This document shows positions 23,524 to 31,858 of a DNA stretch of 49,232 nt, in pieces. A program made the position numbers and the translations under genes. The number at the start of each line of letters is the position of its first letter. Position 1 is the first letter of the stretch. Origin of the DNA: Actinomycetota bacterium (GTDB taxonomy: Bacteria > Actinomycetota > Actinomycetes > Nanopelagicales > Nanopelagicaceae); contig WLQG01000005.1 of the NCBI GenBank assembly GCA_009698445.1, positions 1 to 49,232 on the forward strand, read 5' to 3'. The notes beneath the pieces were generated by a model. It saw nothing but the letters and a program-made list of their open reading frames with translations. It had not been told where the DNA came from and did not search any database.

Positions 23524-24464
23524 ATCCCAGAGATATCTTTAATAATTGCTTCTAAGTTCTTGCTCGGAGACCAGTCGATAGCCTTTTTAATCTTAGAAAT
23601 ATCAGGCACTCGACGTTGAATATCTTCAAAACCTGCAGGGTAGGCATCGGTGTATGGGGTGTAAGTAATCTGTGAATGTGAACCAGTTATAGCAATTACT
23701 TTTTCGGCTAACTCTTTAATACTTACTTCGCCAGTGCCTCCAACGTTAAAGACATCACCGATTGCAGAATCAGTTGCCGCAAGAGTTGTAATTGCTTGGA
23801 CAGCATCTAAAACATGGCAAAAGACGCGTGATTGTGTGCCATCTCCATAAACCGTGATTGGTTCATTTTTTAGCGCAGCCTGCACAAAGCGCGGAACAAC
23901 CATTCCGTATCGCCCTGTTTGGCGTGGGCCAACAGTGTTAAATAAGCGAACAGTGGTAACAGGCAATTTCTGTTTAACATGCAGCGCAGTAGCCCTGGCT
24001 TCCTCTATTGCCTTTGCATCGCTATAAGTCCAGCGAATATTTTGAGGGGCACCAACTACGCGATCATCAACTTCACTGAGTGGCTGCTTAGGGTTCTTGC
24101 CATAGATTTCTGATGTGCTAGCAATAATAATTCGCTTATTAAATTTTGCTGCAGCGCTTAAAACAGCTTCACTGCCAGCAATATTTGTAGAAATTGAATC
24201 AAGGGGAGATTCAAGGATTAATTGAACTCCAACGGCTGCGGCCATGTGAATTACTAGATCAGCATCTTGAGTCAGTTTTTCAACGAGTTCGGCATTGCGA
24301 ATATCGCCATCAATAGTTGTTATTTTGCCGGCTAAATGTGCAACGTTTTCCATTGATCCAGTTGTTAAATTATCCAGAATTGTCACTGAATCATTTTGAG
24401 CAATGTAATGGTCGGCTAAATGGGAACCAATAAAGCCGGCACCACCAGTTATAAATACGCGCAT
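23520..24464 (-). CDS. NAD-dependent nucleotide-sugar epimerase/decarboxylase
   Basis: 314-residue extended SDR. GGAGFIGSHLADHY at 7-20 is the NAD site, DNLTTG follows at 31-36, and VIHMAAAVGVQLILESP is typical. The active site has STSEIYG at 116-122 and Y147/K151 in YSDAK. LFNTVGPRQTGRYGMVVPRFV and FCHVLDAV are substrate-side motifs. The family covers UDP-glucose and UDP-glucuronate 4-epimerases and UDP-xylose synthase. Beside a UDP-sugar dehydrogenase, a 4-epimerase or decarboxylase of a UDP-uronate is the natural guess. The GT4 gene ends 9 nt upstream, so the two are co-transcribed. Confidence 0.85.
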   Translation of the reverse strand: MRVFITGGAGFIGSHLADHYIAQNDSVTILDNLTTGSMENVAHLAGKITTIDGDIRNAELVEKLTQDADLVIHMAAAVGVQLILESPLDSISTNIAGSEAVLSAAAKFNKRIIIASTSEIYGKNPKQPLSEVDDRVVGAPQNIRWTYSDAKAIEEARATALHVKQKLPVTTVRLFNTVGPRQTGRYGMVVPRFVQAALKNEPITVYGDGTQSRVFCHVLDAVQAITTLAATDSAIGDVFNVGGTGEVSIKELAEKVIAITGSHSQITYTPYTDAYPAGFEDIQRRVPDISKIKKAIDWSPSKNLEAIIKDISGI

Positions 24465-24473
24465 AGGTTAAGC

Positions 24474-25562
24474 CTAATTCACAATCGAGTGATACAGGCT
24501 CACGTGAGCGTTAATCATTTGATCAATAGAAAAAAGAGCCTTTGCCCGCGATGAGGCAAGCGTGCTCATTTGGCTACGTTTTTGAGAATCAAGAATTAAA
24601 GAGTTAACGGCTGCAGTTAACGAGGCAGTGCTTTTGTTAGTTACTAAGCCAGTTTCATGATGAGCAATAACTTCTGATACTCCGCCAACATCAGTTGCAA
24701 CTACAGGTTTACCCGCTAACGCAGCTTCGATAAGGGCTATGGGCATACCTTCATTTTCACTTGTTGAAAGGATGATGTCGGATACGCCAAAGAGATCTTC
24801 CGCTTTTGCCCAACCAAGAACAGTGACATTGCCGGGGGCTGCATCTCTTACTTCTTCCAGTAAATCGCCACCGCCTGCCATAACAAAATGAGCTTCAGGA
24901 ATTGCTCGCGCTACGTCTAGCGCACGCATTGGATTCTTTACCCCAGTAACTCGGGCAATCCAACCGATTATTGGGCGAGTGTCATCGATGAGCCCAAGGT
25001 TTTTTAGCGCTTGCGTGCGCGGGGTAATGCTTAACTCTATTACACCTGGTGGGATGTTTAAGTACTGCGCCTTAACTCCAACATTTTTTTCGGCTAATTC
25101 ATCAGCCACACGTTGACCCACAGTTACAAGTTTTGCAGAGTTCGTGGCTAATTTTCTTTCAATTATTGTGATGATCGTTGATTTAAAACCCGAAAACTCT
25201 GGGTCATCAAGAAGGTGACCATGGAAAGTGTGAATTACTGGTACCTGTTGTTTGCGCACCCGAGTAATAAAACCGGCTTTGAAAGTATGTGAATGGATGA
25301 TGTCGGGTTTAAATTCCTCAATAATTGCTTGAAGTTGCTTATTAGCAAAGTGATCTTTAATTGGGTTAATTGATCGCCCCAAAGATTTAATGCGAGCTAG
25401 TTTGATTGTCGCAGTTGATGAGTCTTCAACTTCAGAACCTTGAACATAGCCCGTAGCAACCAAAGTTTCTATGCCGTGTTTAGGTAGCTCGTTTGCGAGC
25501 TGAGTTATGTAACGCGCAGTGCCGCCAACGTTAAGGCGGGCAATGACATGCAAAACACGCAT
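24474..25562 (-). CDS. Family 4 (GT-B) glycosyltransferase
   Basis: 362 residues. The N-terminus MRVLHVIARLNVGGTARYITQLA and DIIHSHTFKAGFITRV mark the acceptor half. The donor half has IIGWIARVTGVKNPMRALDVARAI, VMAGGGDLLEEV, VTVLGWAKAEDLFGVSDIILSTSENEGMPIALIEAALAGKPVVATDVGGVSEVI, with the E-x7-E equivalent ENEGMPIALIEA. It acts at the cytoplasmic face in glycan assembly. It is one base after the ABC-transporter ATPase stop and 9 nt before the epimerase, inside the exporter operon. Sugar specificity is unknown. Confidence 0.9.
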   Translation of the reverse strand: MRVLHVIARLNVGGTARYITQLANELPKHGIETLVATGYVQGSEVEDSSTATIKLARIKSLGRSINPIKDHFANKQLQAIIEEFKPDIIHSHTFKAGFITRVRKQQVPVIHTFHGHLLDDPEFSGFKSTIITIIERKLATNSAKLVTVGQRVADELAEKNVGVKAQYLNIPPGVIELSITPRTQALKNLGLIDDTRPIIGWIARVTGVKNPMRALDVARAIPEAHFVMAGGGDLLEEVRDAAPGNVTVLGWAKAEDLFGVSDIILSTSENEGMPIALIEAALAGKPVVATDVGGVSEVIAHHETGLVTNKSTASLTAAVNSLILDSQKRSQMSTLASSRAKALFSIDQMINAHVSLYHSIVN

Positions 25563-25563
25563 G

Positions 25564-26289
25564 TTAGTTGGCTTCGTATGCGTCTACGACGTCGCTGGCT
25601 TTACCAATCATCTTGACGTGCCCGTTTTCTAACCAGATTGCACGATCAGCTAATGTGCGCACGGCTGTCATATCGTGCGAGACAAGTACAACGGCTGCGC
25701 CGCTTTTAATAAGTTCTTCCATGCGAGCCTTAGATTTAGTTTGGAAATCAGCATCGCCAACCGATAACACTTCATCAACAAGTAAAACTTCTGCTTGTTC
25801 ATCGGTGGCAGTTGAGAAAGCTAAGCGGGCCACCATTCCTGAAGAAAATGTGCGGAGCGGAAAGCCCATATGGTCGCTAACGCCAGCCCATTCACCGATG
25901 GCGGGCGTGCGTGCTTTTACTGATTTCAAGTTTCGGCCCATTAATGCAGAATAAAACAAGACATTTTCAGCCCCGGTCATTTCTTGGTGAAAGCCTGCAC
26001 CAAGTTCAATCATTGGTGCAATAGATCCTGTAACTTTTCTAACTCCCTTAGTTGGTGGAAGAACCCCGGCTAGAACCTTAAGTAGCGTTGATTTGCCAGC
26101 ACCGTTTCGACCGAGAATTGCAACTACTTCAGATTCATCAACTGTGAAAGAAATATCTTTGAGAGCTACATAATCAACAACACGTGCCTTACCTTTAATG
26201 GAATCTCGGAATAATTCTTTAAGGGACCCAGACTTTTTCATAAGAACGCGATAAGTAACATTTACATTTTTGACTTCGATAACGGCCAT
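25564..26289 (-). CDS. Polysaccharide ABC exporter, ATPase (Wzt/TagH-type)
   Basis: 241 residues. Walker A is LGRNGAGKSTLL at about 59-70. The Q-loop region GAGFHQEMTGAENVLFYSALMGR is characteristic of glycan exporters, followed by signature FSSGMVARLAF and Walker B EVLLVDEVLSVGD. The H-loop is LVSHDM. It lacks the C-terminal carbohydrate-binding domain of long Wzt proteins, so export is probably coupled to synthesis rather than to recognition of a capped chain end. Its start ATG shares one base with the permease stop (TAATG). Confidence 0.92.
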   Translation of the reverse strand: MAVIEVKNVNVTYRVLMKKSGSLKELFRDSIKGKARVVDYVALKDISFTVDESEVVAILGRNGAGKSTLLKVLAGVLPPTKGVRKVTGSIAPMIELGAGFHQEMTGAENVLFYSALMGRNLKSVKARTPAIGEWAGVSDHMGFPLRTFSSGMVARLAFSTATDEQAEVLLVDEVLSVGDADFQTKSKARMEELIKSGAAVVLVSHDMTAVRTLADRAIWLENGHVKMIGKASDVVDAYEAN

Positions 26290-27050
26290 TAGAGCATCGC
26301 CACCGTTCTTGGCCAGTATTTCTTAAAGATATAAGTTCCAAGTAGTAGAGCCAAAATGCTCCATGTGAAAATATAAACCCAACTAAATAGAGTTGGTGTT
26401 GCATTATTTGAAAAGGCCCAGCGGAAAATATCTAAATAACTAGTAATTGGGTTCCAATGGATGATGTTTTGCATTGTTGAGTTCATGATACTAACCGGAT
26501 AAAAAATTGGAGTTAGGTACATTAAAATCAAAAGTAAGATACTTACTATATTGCGCGAGTCATCAAAGCGAATAAATAGGATAGAAAGAGTAAGTCCAAG
26601 TCCGGCAACTAAAAATGCTAGCAAAACTCCTATTACAAGAACGAGTGGCAAAGTCCAGGCAAGTGGTTGGCCAGAGATATAACAAACTACGGCCAGCGGA
26701 AGCAGCCCTATAAAGAAATTAGTGAGTCCTGCAAGAGCCGATGAGATTGCAAAAACTTGAGGTGGGACATAGATCTTTGTTAGTACGCCGCCGTTACTTG
26801 CAATTGAATCTGCTGATTGCATTAACCCTTGACCAAAAAAAGTATTCAGCAAGATTCCGGCCATGAGGTAAGGCCCAAACTGTTGTCCATTAGGAAGGCG
26901 CGAAGCGAATACAAATGAGAACACATACCAAAGTACGGCGCTTGTCAGCACTGGGTTTAGAAGAGTCCAGCCGATGCCGATAACGCTGCGCTTATAGCGA
27001 AGAGTGAGTTCGCGATTAACGAGCAAGCGAATTAGGGGCAGATACTTCAT
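26289..27050 (-). CDS. Polysaccharide ABC exporter, permease (Wzm/TagG-type)
   Basis: 253 residues, six predicted helices of the ABC-2 type. The N-terminus LVNRELTLRYKRSVIGIGWTLLNP is the amphipathic coupling helix and 'RY..S.lG..W....P' motif of lipid-linked glycan exporters. Late helices contain YLTPIFYPVSIM and WNPITSYLDIFRWAF, also typical. It partners with the ATPase immediately downstream to flip undecaprenyl-linked glycan across the membrane. It is the first gene of the minus-strand operon that continues to 23520, and is divergent from the secreted protein at 27155. Confidence 0.92.
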   Translation of the reverse strand: MKYLPLIRLLVNRELTLRYKRSVIGIGWTLLNPVLTSAVLWYVFSFVFASRLPNGQQFGPYLMAGILLNTFFGQGLMQSADSIASNGGVLTKIYVPPQVFAISSALAGLTNFFIGLLPLAVVCYISGQPLAWTLPLVLVIGVLLAFLVAGLGLTLSILFIRFDDSRNIVSILLLILMYLTPIFYPVSIMNSTMQNIIHWNPITSYLDIFRWAFSNNATPTLFSWVYIFTWSILALLLGTYIFKKYWPRTVAML

Positions 27051-27142
27051 GAGGTTCTAATCGTATCTCGCATCTTTGGTGGCGTAAGGCACCTTGAAAG
27101 GGGTTGAAATAGGTGTTTAGCCTTTCTCTGGCTGCATTTAGA

Positions 27143-27148
27143 TAGAAT
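27143..27148 (+). promoter_or_regulatory. -10 box for secreted trypsin-like protein (leaderless type)
   Basis: TAGAAT, 6 nt, then ATG at 27155. Confidence 0.5.
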
Positions 27149-27154
27149 CTCAGC

Positions 27155-28705
27155 ATGATTAAAAAGCAATCAGTTGCAATTGTCGTTTTCTTTGCTTTGC
27201 TTTCTGCCAGCCTCATGTCTCCGGCTACTGGAATTGACTACACAACTGCACCAAGCGGGCTGACATCTTTGCAAGCCCGTTTGGCTGAATCGATTGTTGG
27301 GATTGATTGTCAAGGCAAAATTGGTGTTGGCTTTGCTGGAAATTTCGCAATCACTGATGAATTAAAAAATTCTGGAACATATTCAATTTTAGTGAGTAAT
27401 AAGAACTATTTGGAGAAATGTTTTTACCGCGGGCAACAGGAAGTTAAACTCTATAAAAGCACCAGTACCTATAAAGGTGAAACCTGGGGATCAAGTGCCC
27501 AAAATTCTGAGGACTTTGCAAGTCTGCATACCGTGTTAGCTTTACCAACTCAAACTCTTTATGGGAACACTTTTCCTGAAGTTGGTTGGCGGGTAACGAT
27601 TGCAGCGTATGTTCCAAATTTTGGATTGAAATGGATTAATTCAAAGATTTATACTTCAAATGAAAAAGATTTTACTTTCCTGCTAGAAACCGCAGATCCA
27701 ATATTGGTTAATGGCGGTATAGTCTTTGATAATTCTGGAACATTTATTGGTTTAGCTACAAATGTAAATAACAACGTTGCAGGTTATACACGCATGGTTG
27801 GAGCACCACTGCAATGTGAACCAACCAACCAAACAGGCCAAGGAATTACCCTTTGTAATTCTGGAAACAAAAGGGTAGATAGAACTGCGATTTGGACAAC
27901 GAGAACGGGTGGAACAACTACTCCTCCAGGTTCTACTCCAACTTCAACAGCAAAACCGGCAAGCACAGAGCTTACTGATGCAATCTCTGCTGCACAAAAA
28001 GCTTTAAATGCTTACCGAGCCAGTGTTGCTGATTGCAATAGTTTTACTTCCGATTTAGAAGAGTCCATGCACAACTTTGGCATCGCCCAAAGTTTTCTGG
28101 AAAAATGTAATACTAATGATCCGAAAGCTGATGCTCTTCAAGGGAAATTGAGTGCAATTAATAAGAATAGCGCTGCGACTTCGACTCTAATTTCACAGCT
28201 AAATGGTTATGTTGACCAAGCTAATACCTATGCAGAAGAGGCGGATGCCACAAATGCAGAGTTGCAAGATGCCGAGCCTGAGCTTATTGCGCTTGCAGAT
28301 CAGATTTTGGTACTTACTGATTTGTTAGTAGCCAACCAAGAGAGTTGGGATAGTTTGGCTAACCGACTTGCCGGTATACCAAAATCTATTACAACCATGA
28401 TTTACAAGAATTCAAACTATAAAAAGCTATCTTCACTAATTGCTGATATAGAAAAAGCACAAGCACAGATTGATACAAAAGTGGCCTCCTTGGCCAATAT
28501 TTCAAATCTAGTTCAATTGAAGTCTGCAGTTTCTAGTACAAGAACTTTCACTCAGCAGTTCAGCGGCTATCAGCAATTTGATTCGATATTGTCTTTAACT
28601 GAGAAATTAATCCCACCGTATGTCTGCGTAAAAGGAAGCGTGATTTCCGTTCTGCCCAAGACAGGCAAATGCGCGAAAGGCTCGGCAAAAATTTCAACTT
28701 CTTGA
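27155..28705 (+). CDS. Secreted protein: degenerate trypsin-like domain plus coiled coil and Cys tail
   Basis: 516 residues. Signal peptide KKQSVAIVVFFALLSASLMSPATG. Residues 35-230 resemble the S1 trypsin/DegP beta-barrel (SIVGIDCQGKIGVGFAGNFAITDE, YSILVSNKNYL, SGTFIGLATNVNNNVAGYTRMVGAPL). The usual catalytic GDSGGP is replaced by ADPILVNGGIVFDNSG, so the nucleophile serine is absent. A Thr/Pro linker follows, then about 200 residues of helix/coiled coil (EEADATNAELQDAEPELIALADQIL). The tail YVCVKGSVISVLPKTGKCAKGSAK is a two-cysteine mini-motif also found in the protease at 35648. It is likely a non-catalytic wall or surface protein. Confidence 0.75.
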   Translation: MIKKQSVAIVVFFALLSASLMSPATGIDYTTAPSGLTSLQARLAESIVGIDCQGKIGVGFAGNFAITDELKNSGTYSILVSNKNYLEKCFYRGQQEVKLYKSTSTYKGETWGSSAQNSEDFASLHTVLALPTQTLYGNTFPEVGWRVTIAAYVPNFGLKWINSKIYTSNEKDFTFLLETADPILVNGGIVFDNSGTFIGLATNVNNNVAGYTRMVGAPLQCEPTNQTGQGITLCNSGNKRVDRTAIWTTRTGGTTTPPGSTPTSTAKPASTELTDAISAAQKALNAYRASVADCNSFTSDLEESMHNFGIAQSFLEKCNTNDPKADALQGKLSAINKNSAATSTLISQLNGYVDQANTYAEEADATNAELQDAEPELIALADQILVLTDLLVANQESWDSLANRLAGIPKSITTMIYKNSNYKKLSSLIADIEKAQAQIDTKVASLANISNLVQLKSAVSSTRTFTQQFSGYQQFDSILSLTEKLIPPYVCVKGSVISVLPKTGKCAKGSAKISTS

Positions 28706-28781
28706 TGGCTTTCAGATTGCGGTAAAAGTGTGAGTTAGTACACTTTGATGGTACCTACCCCACACTTTGACAATGCGAACT

Positions 28782-28823
28782 GGAGAGATAGTTACCCCAA
28801 ATGAAAAGACATTTGGCATCTCC
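28782..28823 (+). terminator. Hairpin, possible terminator or leader element
   Basis: CCAAATG (28797-28803) pairs with CATTTGG (28810-28816), and GGAGA (28782-28786) with TCTCC (28819-28823). Only TTT follows, so termination is uncertain. Confidence 0.4.
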
Positions 28824-28966
28824 TTTAAAGAATGGCTCAAGTCCAGCGCGATTCCGGATCTGCACAAGGCCCTAACGTCACCGAAGTAAATTCATTTACA
28901 AGCCTCAAAACGGCCATTGGGGGGTGGCACACCGCTATCGTTCAGGCGGTTCTCAGCAAATAGAGG

Positions 28967-28972
28967 TCTAAT
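28967..28972 (+). promoter_or_regulatory. -10 box for flavoprotein operon (leaderless type)
   Basis: TCTAAT (5/6 to consensus) lies 6 nt before the ATG at 28979. Confidence 0.4.
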
Positions 28973-28978
28973 AGGGCC

Positions 28979-30331
28979 ATGACACAGCCAACTCGCATCT
29001 ATAAGCATTCATCTGCTGGCACCGACTGGGCAGCGCTTTTGTTGGGTGCAGGACTTGGTTTAACTCTGGCACTGCAGTTAACGACAGTGCGCAAAAGTGA
29101 TTTTACTTCTATTTATGCATCCTTGGCGTCCTTCTCTAGGTTGTCAGCATTGGTTGGAACATATTTAGCAATTGTTGGAATCTTTTTAGTTGCGCGTATT
29201 CCCTGGGTTGAAAAAGGTGTGGGCCATGATCGATTGGTTACATGGCATCGCAATTTAGGGCCGTGGTCTTTATATGGCATTGGCGCACATGTGTTGTTTA
29301 TTGTTTTATCTTTTGCGGGGCAAGATTCCGTTCCACTGTATAAAGAGCTGTGGCGAATGCTCAATCAATTTGAATGGATGTGGTTTGCCCTCGCTGGTTT
29401 TGTATTAATGATTATGGCGGGTGTGACATCGTATAAAAAAGCACGAGCAAAGATGAGCTATGAGACATGGTGGATTATCCATGTTTACACATACATCGCC
29501 GTAGCTGCATCGTTTATGCACCAAGTAATTAATGGTCAGATGTTTATTGGCCACCCACTTAATCGTGCTTACTGGACTGCGCTGTATGTGTTGATGGCGT
29601 TTTCCATTGTGTATTGGCGCTTTGGTGTGCCACTAATTAGATCATTGCGCGTTAACTTGCGTGTGGAAAAAGTTGTCGTAGAAGGTCCTGGAGTTATATC
29701 GGTTATCATGAAAGGCCGAAACTTACATAAACTGCATGCACAAGGTGGTCAGTTCTTTGGTTGGCGCTTTTTAGCTCGCGGACATTTTTTAATGTCGCAT
29801 CCATTTTCTTTATCTGCTGCCCCAACTGAACATTTAATGCGCATCACTGTTAAAGATTTAGGTGATCACTCACGTTCGATGGCATTTATTAAGCCGGGTA
29901 CACGCGTATTTGTGGAAGGGCCATATGGAGCCTTTACTGCAGGGCGTTCAACGCGTCCACACGTTGTATTAGTAGGTGGTGGCGTTGGTATTACTCCTAT
30001 TCGCGCAATCATGGATGAACTCAACGGCGGAGTGCAGATGGATGTAATTTTTAGAGCATCTAAGGAAGAGGATTTAGTGCTGCGCGATGAGCTGGATTAC
30101 TTGGCTTTTAATAGTGGTGGATCAATCCGTATTCATTATTTAGTCGGACCACGCAAGAACCATCCAATGGATGCGCGTGCAATACGCCGATTAGTGCCAC
30201 AGTTTGCAGATAGCGATGTTTATATCTGTGGGCCAGAGCCGTTGGTGAGCGCAGTTCGCAACGCATTTGAAGATGTGGGCGGGCCTAAAAACCGTTTCCA
30301 CGACGAGGCTTTTGCTTTCCACCGCGAATAA
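28979..30331 (+). CDS. Ferric-reductase-like membrane flavoprotein
   Basis: 450 residues. Residues 1-215 hold about six membrane helices of the ferric-reductase/YedZ type, with paired histidines for heme (TWHRNLGPWSLYGIGAHVLF, WWIIHVYTYIAVAASFMHQ). Residues 220-325 form an FAD domain (HFLMSHPFSLSAAP is the R/HPFS flavin motif; RVFVEGPYGAFTAG). The C-terminal NAD(P)H domain has VLVGGGVGITPIRAIMDEL and YICGPEPLVSAV. It takes electrons from cytosolic NAD(P)H across the membrane. It is followed by an FMN-binding protein and ApbE, the classic set for extracytoplasmic flavin electron transfer. Confidence 0.9.
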   Translation: MTQPTRIYKHSSAGTDWAALLLGAGLGLTLALQLTTVRKSDFTSIYASLASFSRLSALVGTYLAIVGIFLVARIPWVEKGVGHDRLVTWHRNLGPWSLYGIGAHVLFIVLSFAGQDSVPLYKELWRMLNQFEWMWFALAGFVLMIMAGVTSYKKARAKMSYETWWIIHVYTYIAVAASFMHQVINGQMFIGHPLNRAYWTALYVLMAFSIVYWRFGVPLIRSLRVNLRVEKVVVEGPGVISVIMKGRNLHKLHAQGGQFFGWRFLARGHFLMSHPFSLSAAPTEHLMRITVKDLGDHSRSMAFIKPGTRVFVEGPYGAFTAGRSTRPHVVLVGGGVGITPIRAIMDELNGGVQMDVIFRASKEEDLVLRDELDYLAFNSGGSIRIHYLVGPRKNHPMDARAIRRLVPQFADSDVYICGPEPLVSAVRNAFEDVGGPKNRFHDEAFAFHRE

Positions 30332-30433
30332 ATACGCAGGAGCATCTGTGTCCGTTCTCAGAAACTCCTCAGGTAGGTGGGCTTGTATAGGGCCTGTAAA
30401 TCCTTTTGTGGGATATGCAAATGGGGGTAAGAG

Positions 30434-31075
30434 ATGAAAAGAGCGTTGTTAATCGCAGGAGGCACCTTAGGTGGACTCGGCGCGGTTATGGCTATTACTC
30501 CGCCACAATTTTCTACTTCTAACACCGCAGGTATCGGCGCAGGACTTGGTGCAATCGGTGGATCAACACCAGCAGCAGCGTCAACACCAACAGTACGATC
30601 ATCTGCAACAGCAAGTGCTACAAAGAGCGCGACATCAAAACCGGTTGTAACTAAGAAATCAAAGACAACTAAGTCTGCAACGGCTAGCGCAACTGCGCAG
30701 GCCACGGCTGCAGCAACTGCATCTGCAACGGCTAGCGCAACTTCATCTGCAACACCTACTGCAACGAAAACAACTGCAGCTCCGGCGCCTGCTTCAAAAG
30801 GTGTAACAGGAACATTTGTCGGACCATCGGTTTATGTTAATTATGGAAACGTACAAGTACAGATAACTGTCAAAGATGGAACGATTACTGATGCAAAAGC
30901 GATTCAAGCGCCAAGCGGACGCAGCCAACGCTGGACTGATATGGCAACACCAACTTTGCGCAAGCAGACTTTGGCCGCGCAATCTGATGCGATTCAGGGA
31001 GCATCGGGGGCTTCATATACCTCGTACGGTTGGTATAAATCTTTACAAGGGGCCTTGGCTAAAGCTGGTTTGTAA
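30434..31075 (+). CDS. Exported FMN-binding protein, likely ApbE substrate
   Basis: 213 residues. An N-terminal membrane anchor or signal (RALLIAGGTLGGLGAVMAI) is followed by an 85-residue Ser/Thr/Ala/Lys linker (SATASATKSATS repeats) and an FMN_bind domain from about 125. In the domain, TFVGPSVYVNYGNVQVQITVKDGTITDAKAI is the first half. SDAIQGASGASYTSYGWYKSL carries the flavinylation signature (D...S-G-A-S/T), where the Ser/Thr after SGA receives covalent FMN. It probably relays electrons from the membrane flavoprotein upstream to an extracellular acceptor. A G-rich RBS (GGGGGTAAGAG) precedes the ATG. Confidence 0.88.
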   Translation: MKRALLIAGGTLGGLGAVMAITPPQFSTSNTAGIGAGLGAIGGSTPAAASTPTVRSSATASATKSATSKPVVTKKSKTTKSATASATAQATAAATASATASATSSATPTATKTTAAPAPASKGVTGTFVGPSVYVNYGNVQVQITVKDGTITDAKAIQAPSGRSQRWTDMATPTLRKQTLAAQSDAIQGASGASYTSYGWYKSLQGALAKAGL

Positions 31076-31084
31076 GGCTTTGGG

Positions 31085-31090
31085 TAGGCT
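31085..31090 (+). promoter_or_regulatory. -10 box for apbE (leaderless type)
   Basis: TAGGCT, 6 nt, ATG at 31097; lies in the 21-nt gap after the FMN-binding gene. Confidence 0.45.
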
Positions 31091-31096
31091 CGCATC

Positions 31097-31858
31097 ATGA
31101 ATCATCTGCGCTCGCAGTTTCCTGTGTGGGGAACGGTTGTGGATGTGGATATCGCATCTAATACTGTAGGTGCAGATCAATTAAATGCAGCTATGCAAAC
31201 TGTTCAGGAATTCTGCAGCGGTATTGATGCCGATTTTTCTACCTATATTGATTCTTCGTGGGTATCGCGTTTGCGTAAGGCAAAAGTAGAGATTGCTGAT
31301 TGCCCTGCATCAGTGCAAGAAGTCTGGCAATTGTGTGAGCAAGCAAAGTACTTAAGTGATGATGCATTTGATCCGTGGGCAGTTGCTGGTGGCTTTGATC
31401 CATCTGGATTAGTTAAAGGGTGGGCTGCCGATATCTGTGCAGATTTGTTAGTAGCCGCTGGTGCCCAGCACGTGCAAGTCAATGCAGCTGGAGATTTAGC
31501 GCTGCGTGGTGGATATTTTGATACGGCCGATGGTGTCGTTAAGCCCTGGAAAATCGGTGTTGTTAACCCCGATAACACGGCTGAAGTTTTGCAAGTTTTC
31601 GAAATTACCGATGGCGCAATTGCAACATCTGGAACATATGAACGCGGTGCACACATCACAGATCCTTATACGGGCATGATTGCAATTGGGGCAAAGTCAG
31701 CCACCATAGTTGGCGCCCAGGGTTGGTTGTGTGATGCGTTGGCAACGGCCGTCATGGTTGCCGGGCAAGATGGGGCTAAATGGTTTTCACAGCCCGAATT
31801 AGCCGGCTACCAGGTCTGGGTTATCGATCGACATGAAAATTCTGCGTGGTCTATCTAA
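31097..31858 (+). CDS. apbE: FAD:protein FMN transferase (ApbE family)
   Basis: 253 residues. ApbE transfers FMN from FAD onto Ser/Thr of target proteins outside the membrane, with Mg2+. Visible motifs: IDADFSTYIDSSWVSRLR (the 'fs.y...Sel..ln' region), FDPWAVAGGFDPSGLVKGWAAD (the 'DpSGiaKGwa.D' substrate/FAD motif), VNAAGDLALRG, IATSGTYERGAHITDP (the 'tSG.y.r...Hi.dp' Mg2+/active-site motif) and the CDALATAVMV end. No clear signal peptide is present, so it may be secreted in another way or act in the cytosol. Its 3' end overlaps the metalloprotease frame. Its target is almost certainly the protein just upstream. Confidence 0.93.
   Translation: MNHLRSQFPVWGTVVDVDIASNTVGADQLNAAMQTVQEFCSGIDADFSTYIDSSWVSRLRKAKVEIADCPASVQEVWQLCEQAKYLSDDAFDPWAVAGGFDPSGLVKGWAADICADLLVAAGAQHVQVNAAGDLALRGGYFDTADGVVKPWKIGVVNPDNTAEVLQVFEITDGAIATSGTYERGAHITDPYTGMIAIGAKSATIVGAQGWLCDALATAVMVAGQDGAKWFSQPELAGYQVWVIDRHENSAWSI

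Larger units (their letters stand above)
28706..28978. other. 273-nt region before the flavoprotein operon: half-site repeats and a hairpin
   Basis: AAAGTGT (28725-28731) is inverted relative to ACACTTTGA at 28740-28748, which recurs directly at 28762-28770, exactly 22 bp apart. A hairpin follows at 28782-28823 (GGAGA/TCTCC outside, CCAAATG/CATTTGG inside). A 43-codon frame (28832-28963) ends just before the next gene; it has no RBS or similarity I can name, so I do not call it a gene. Confidence 0.55.

Noticed and set aside
28832-28963. 43-residue protein before the flavoprotein gene
   Set aside because: No ribosome-binding site, no -10 box at the leaderless distance and no recognisable sequence.
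28706-28978. FMN riboswitch before the flavin operon
   Set aside because: None of the conserved RFN element blocks could be found; only half-site repeats and a simple hairpin are present.
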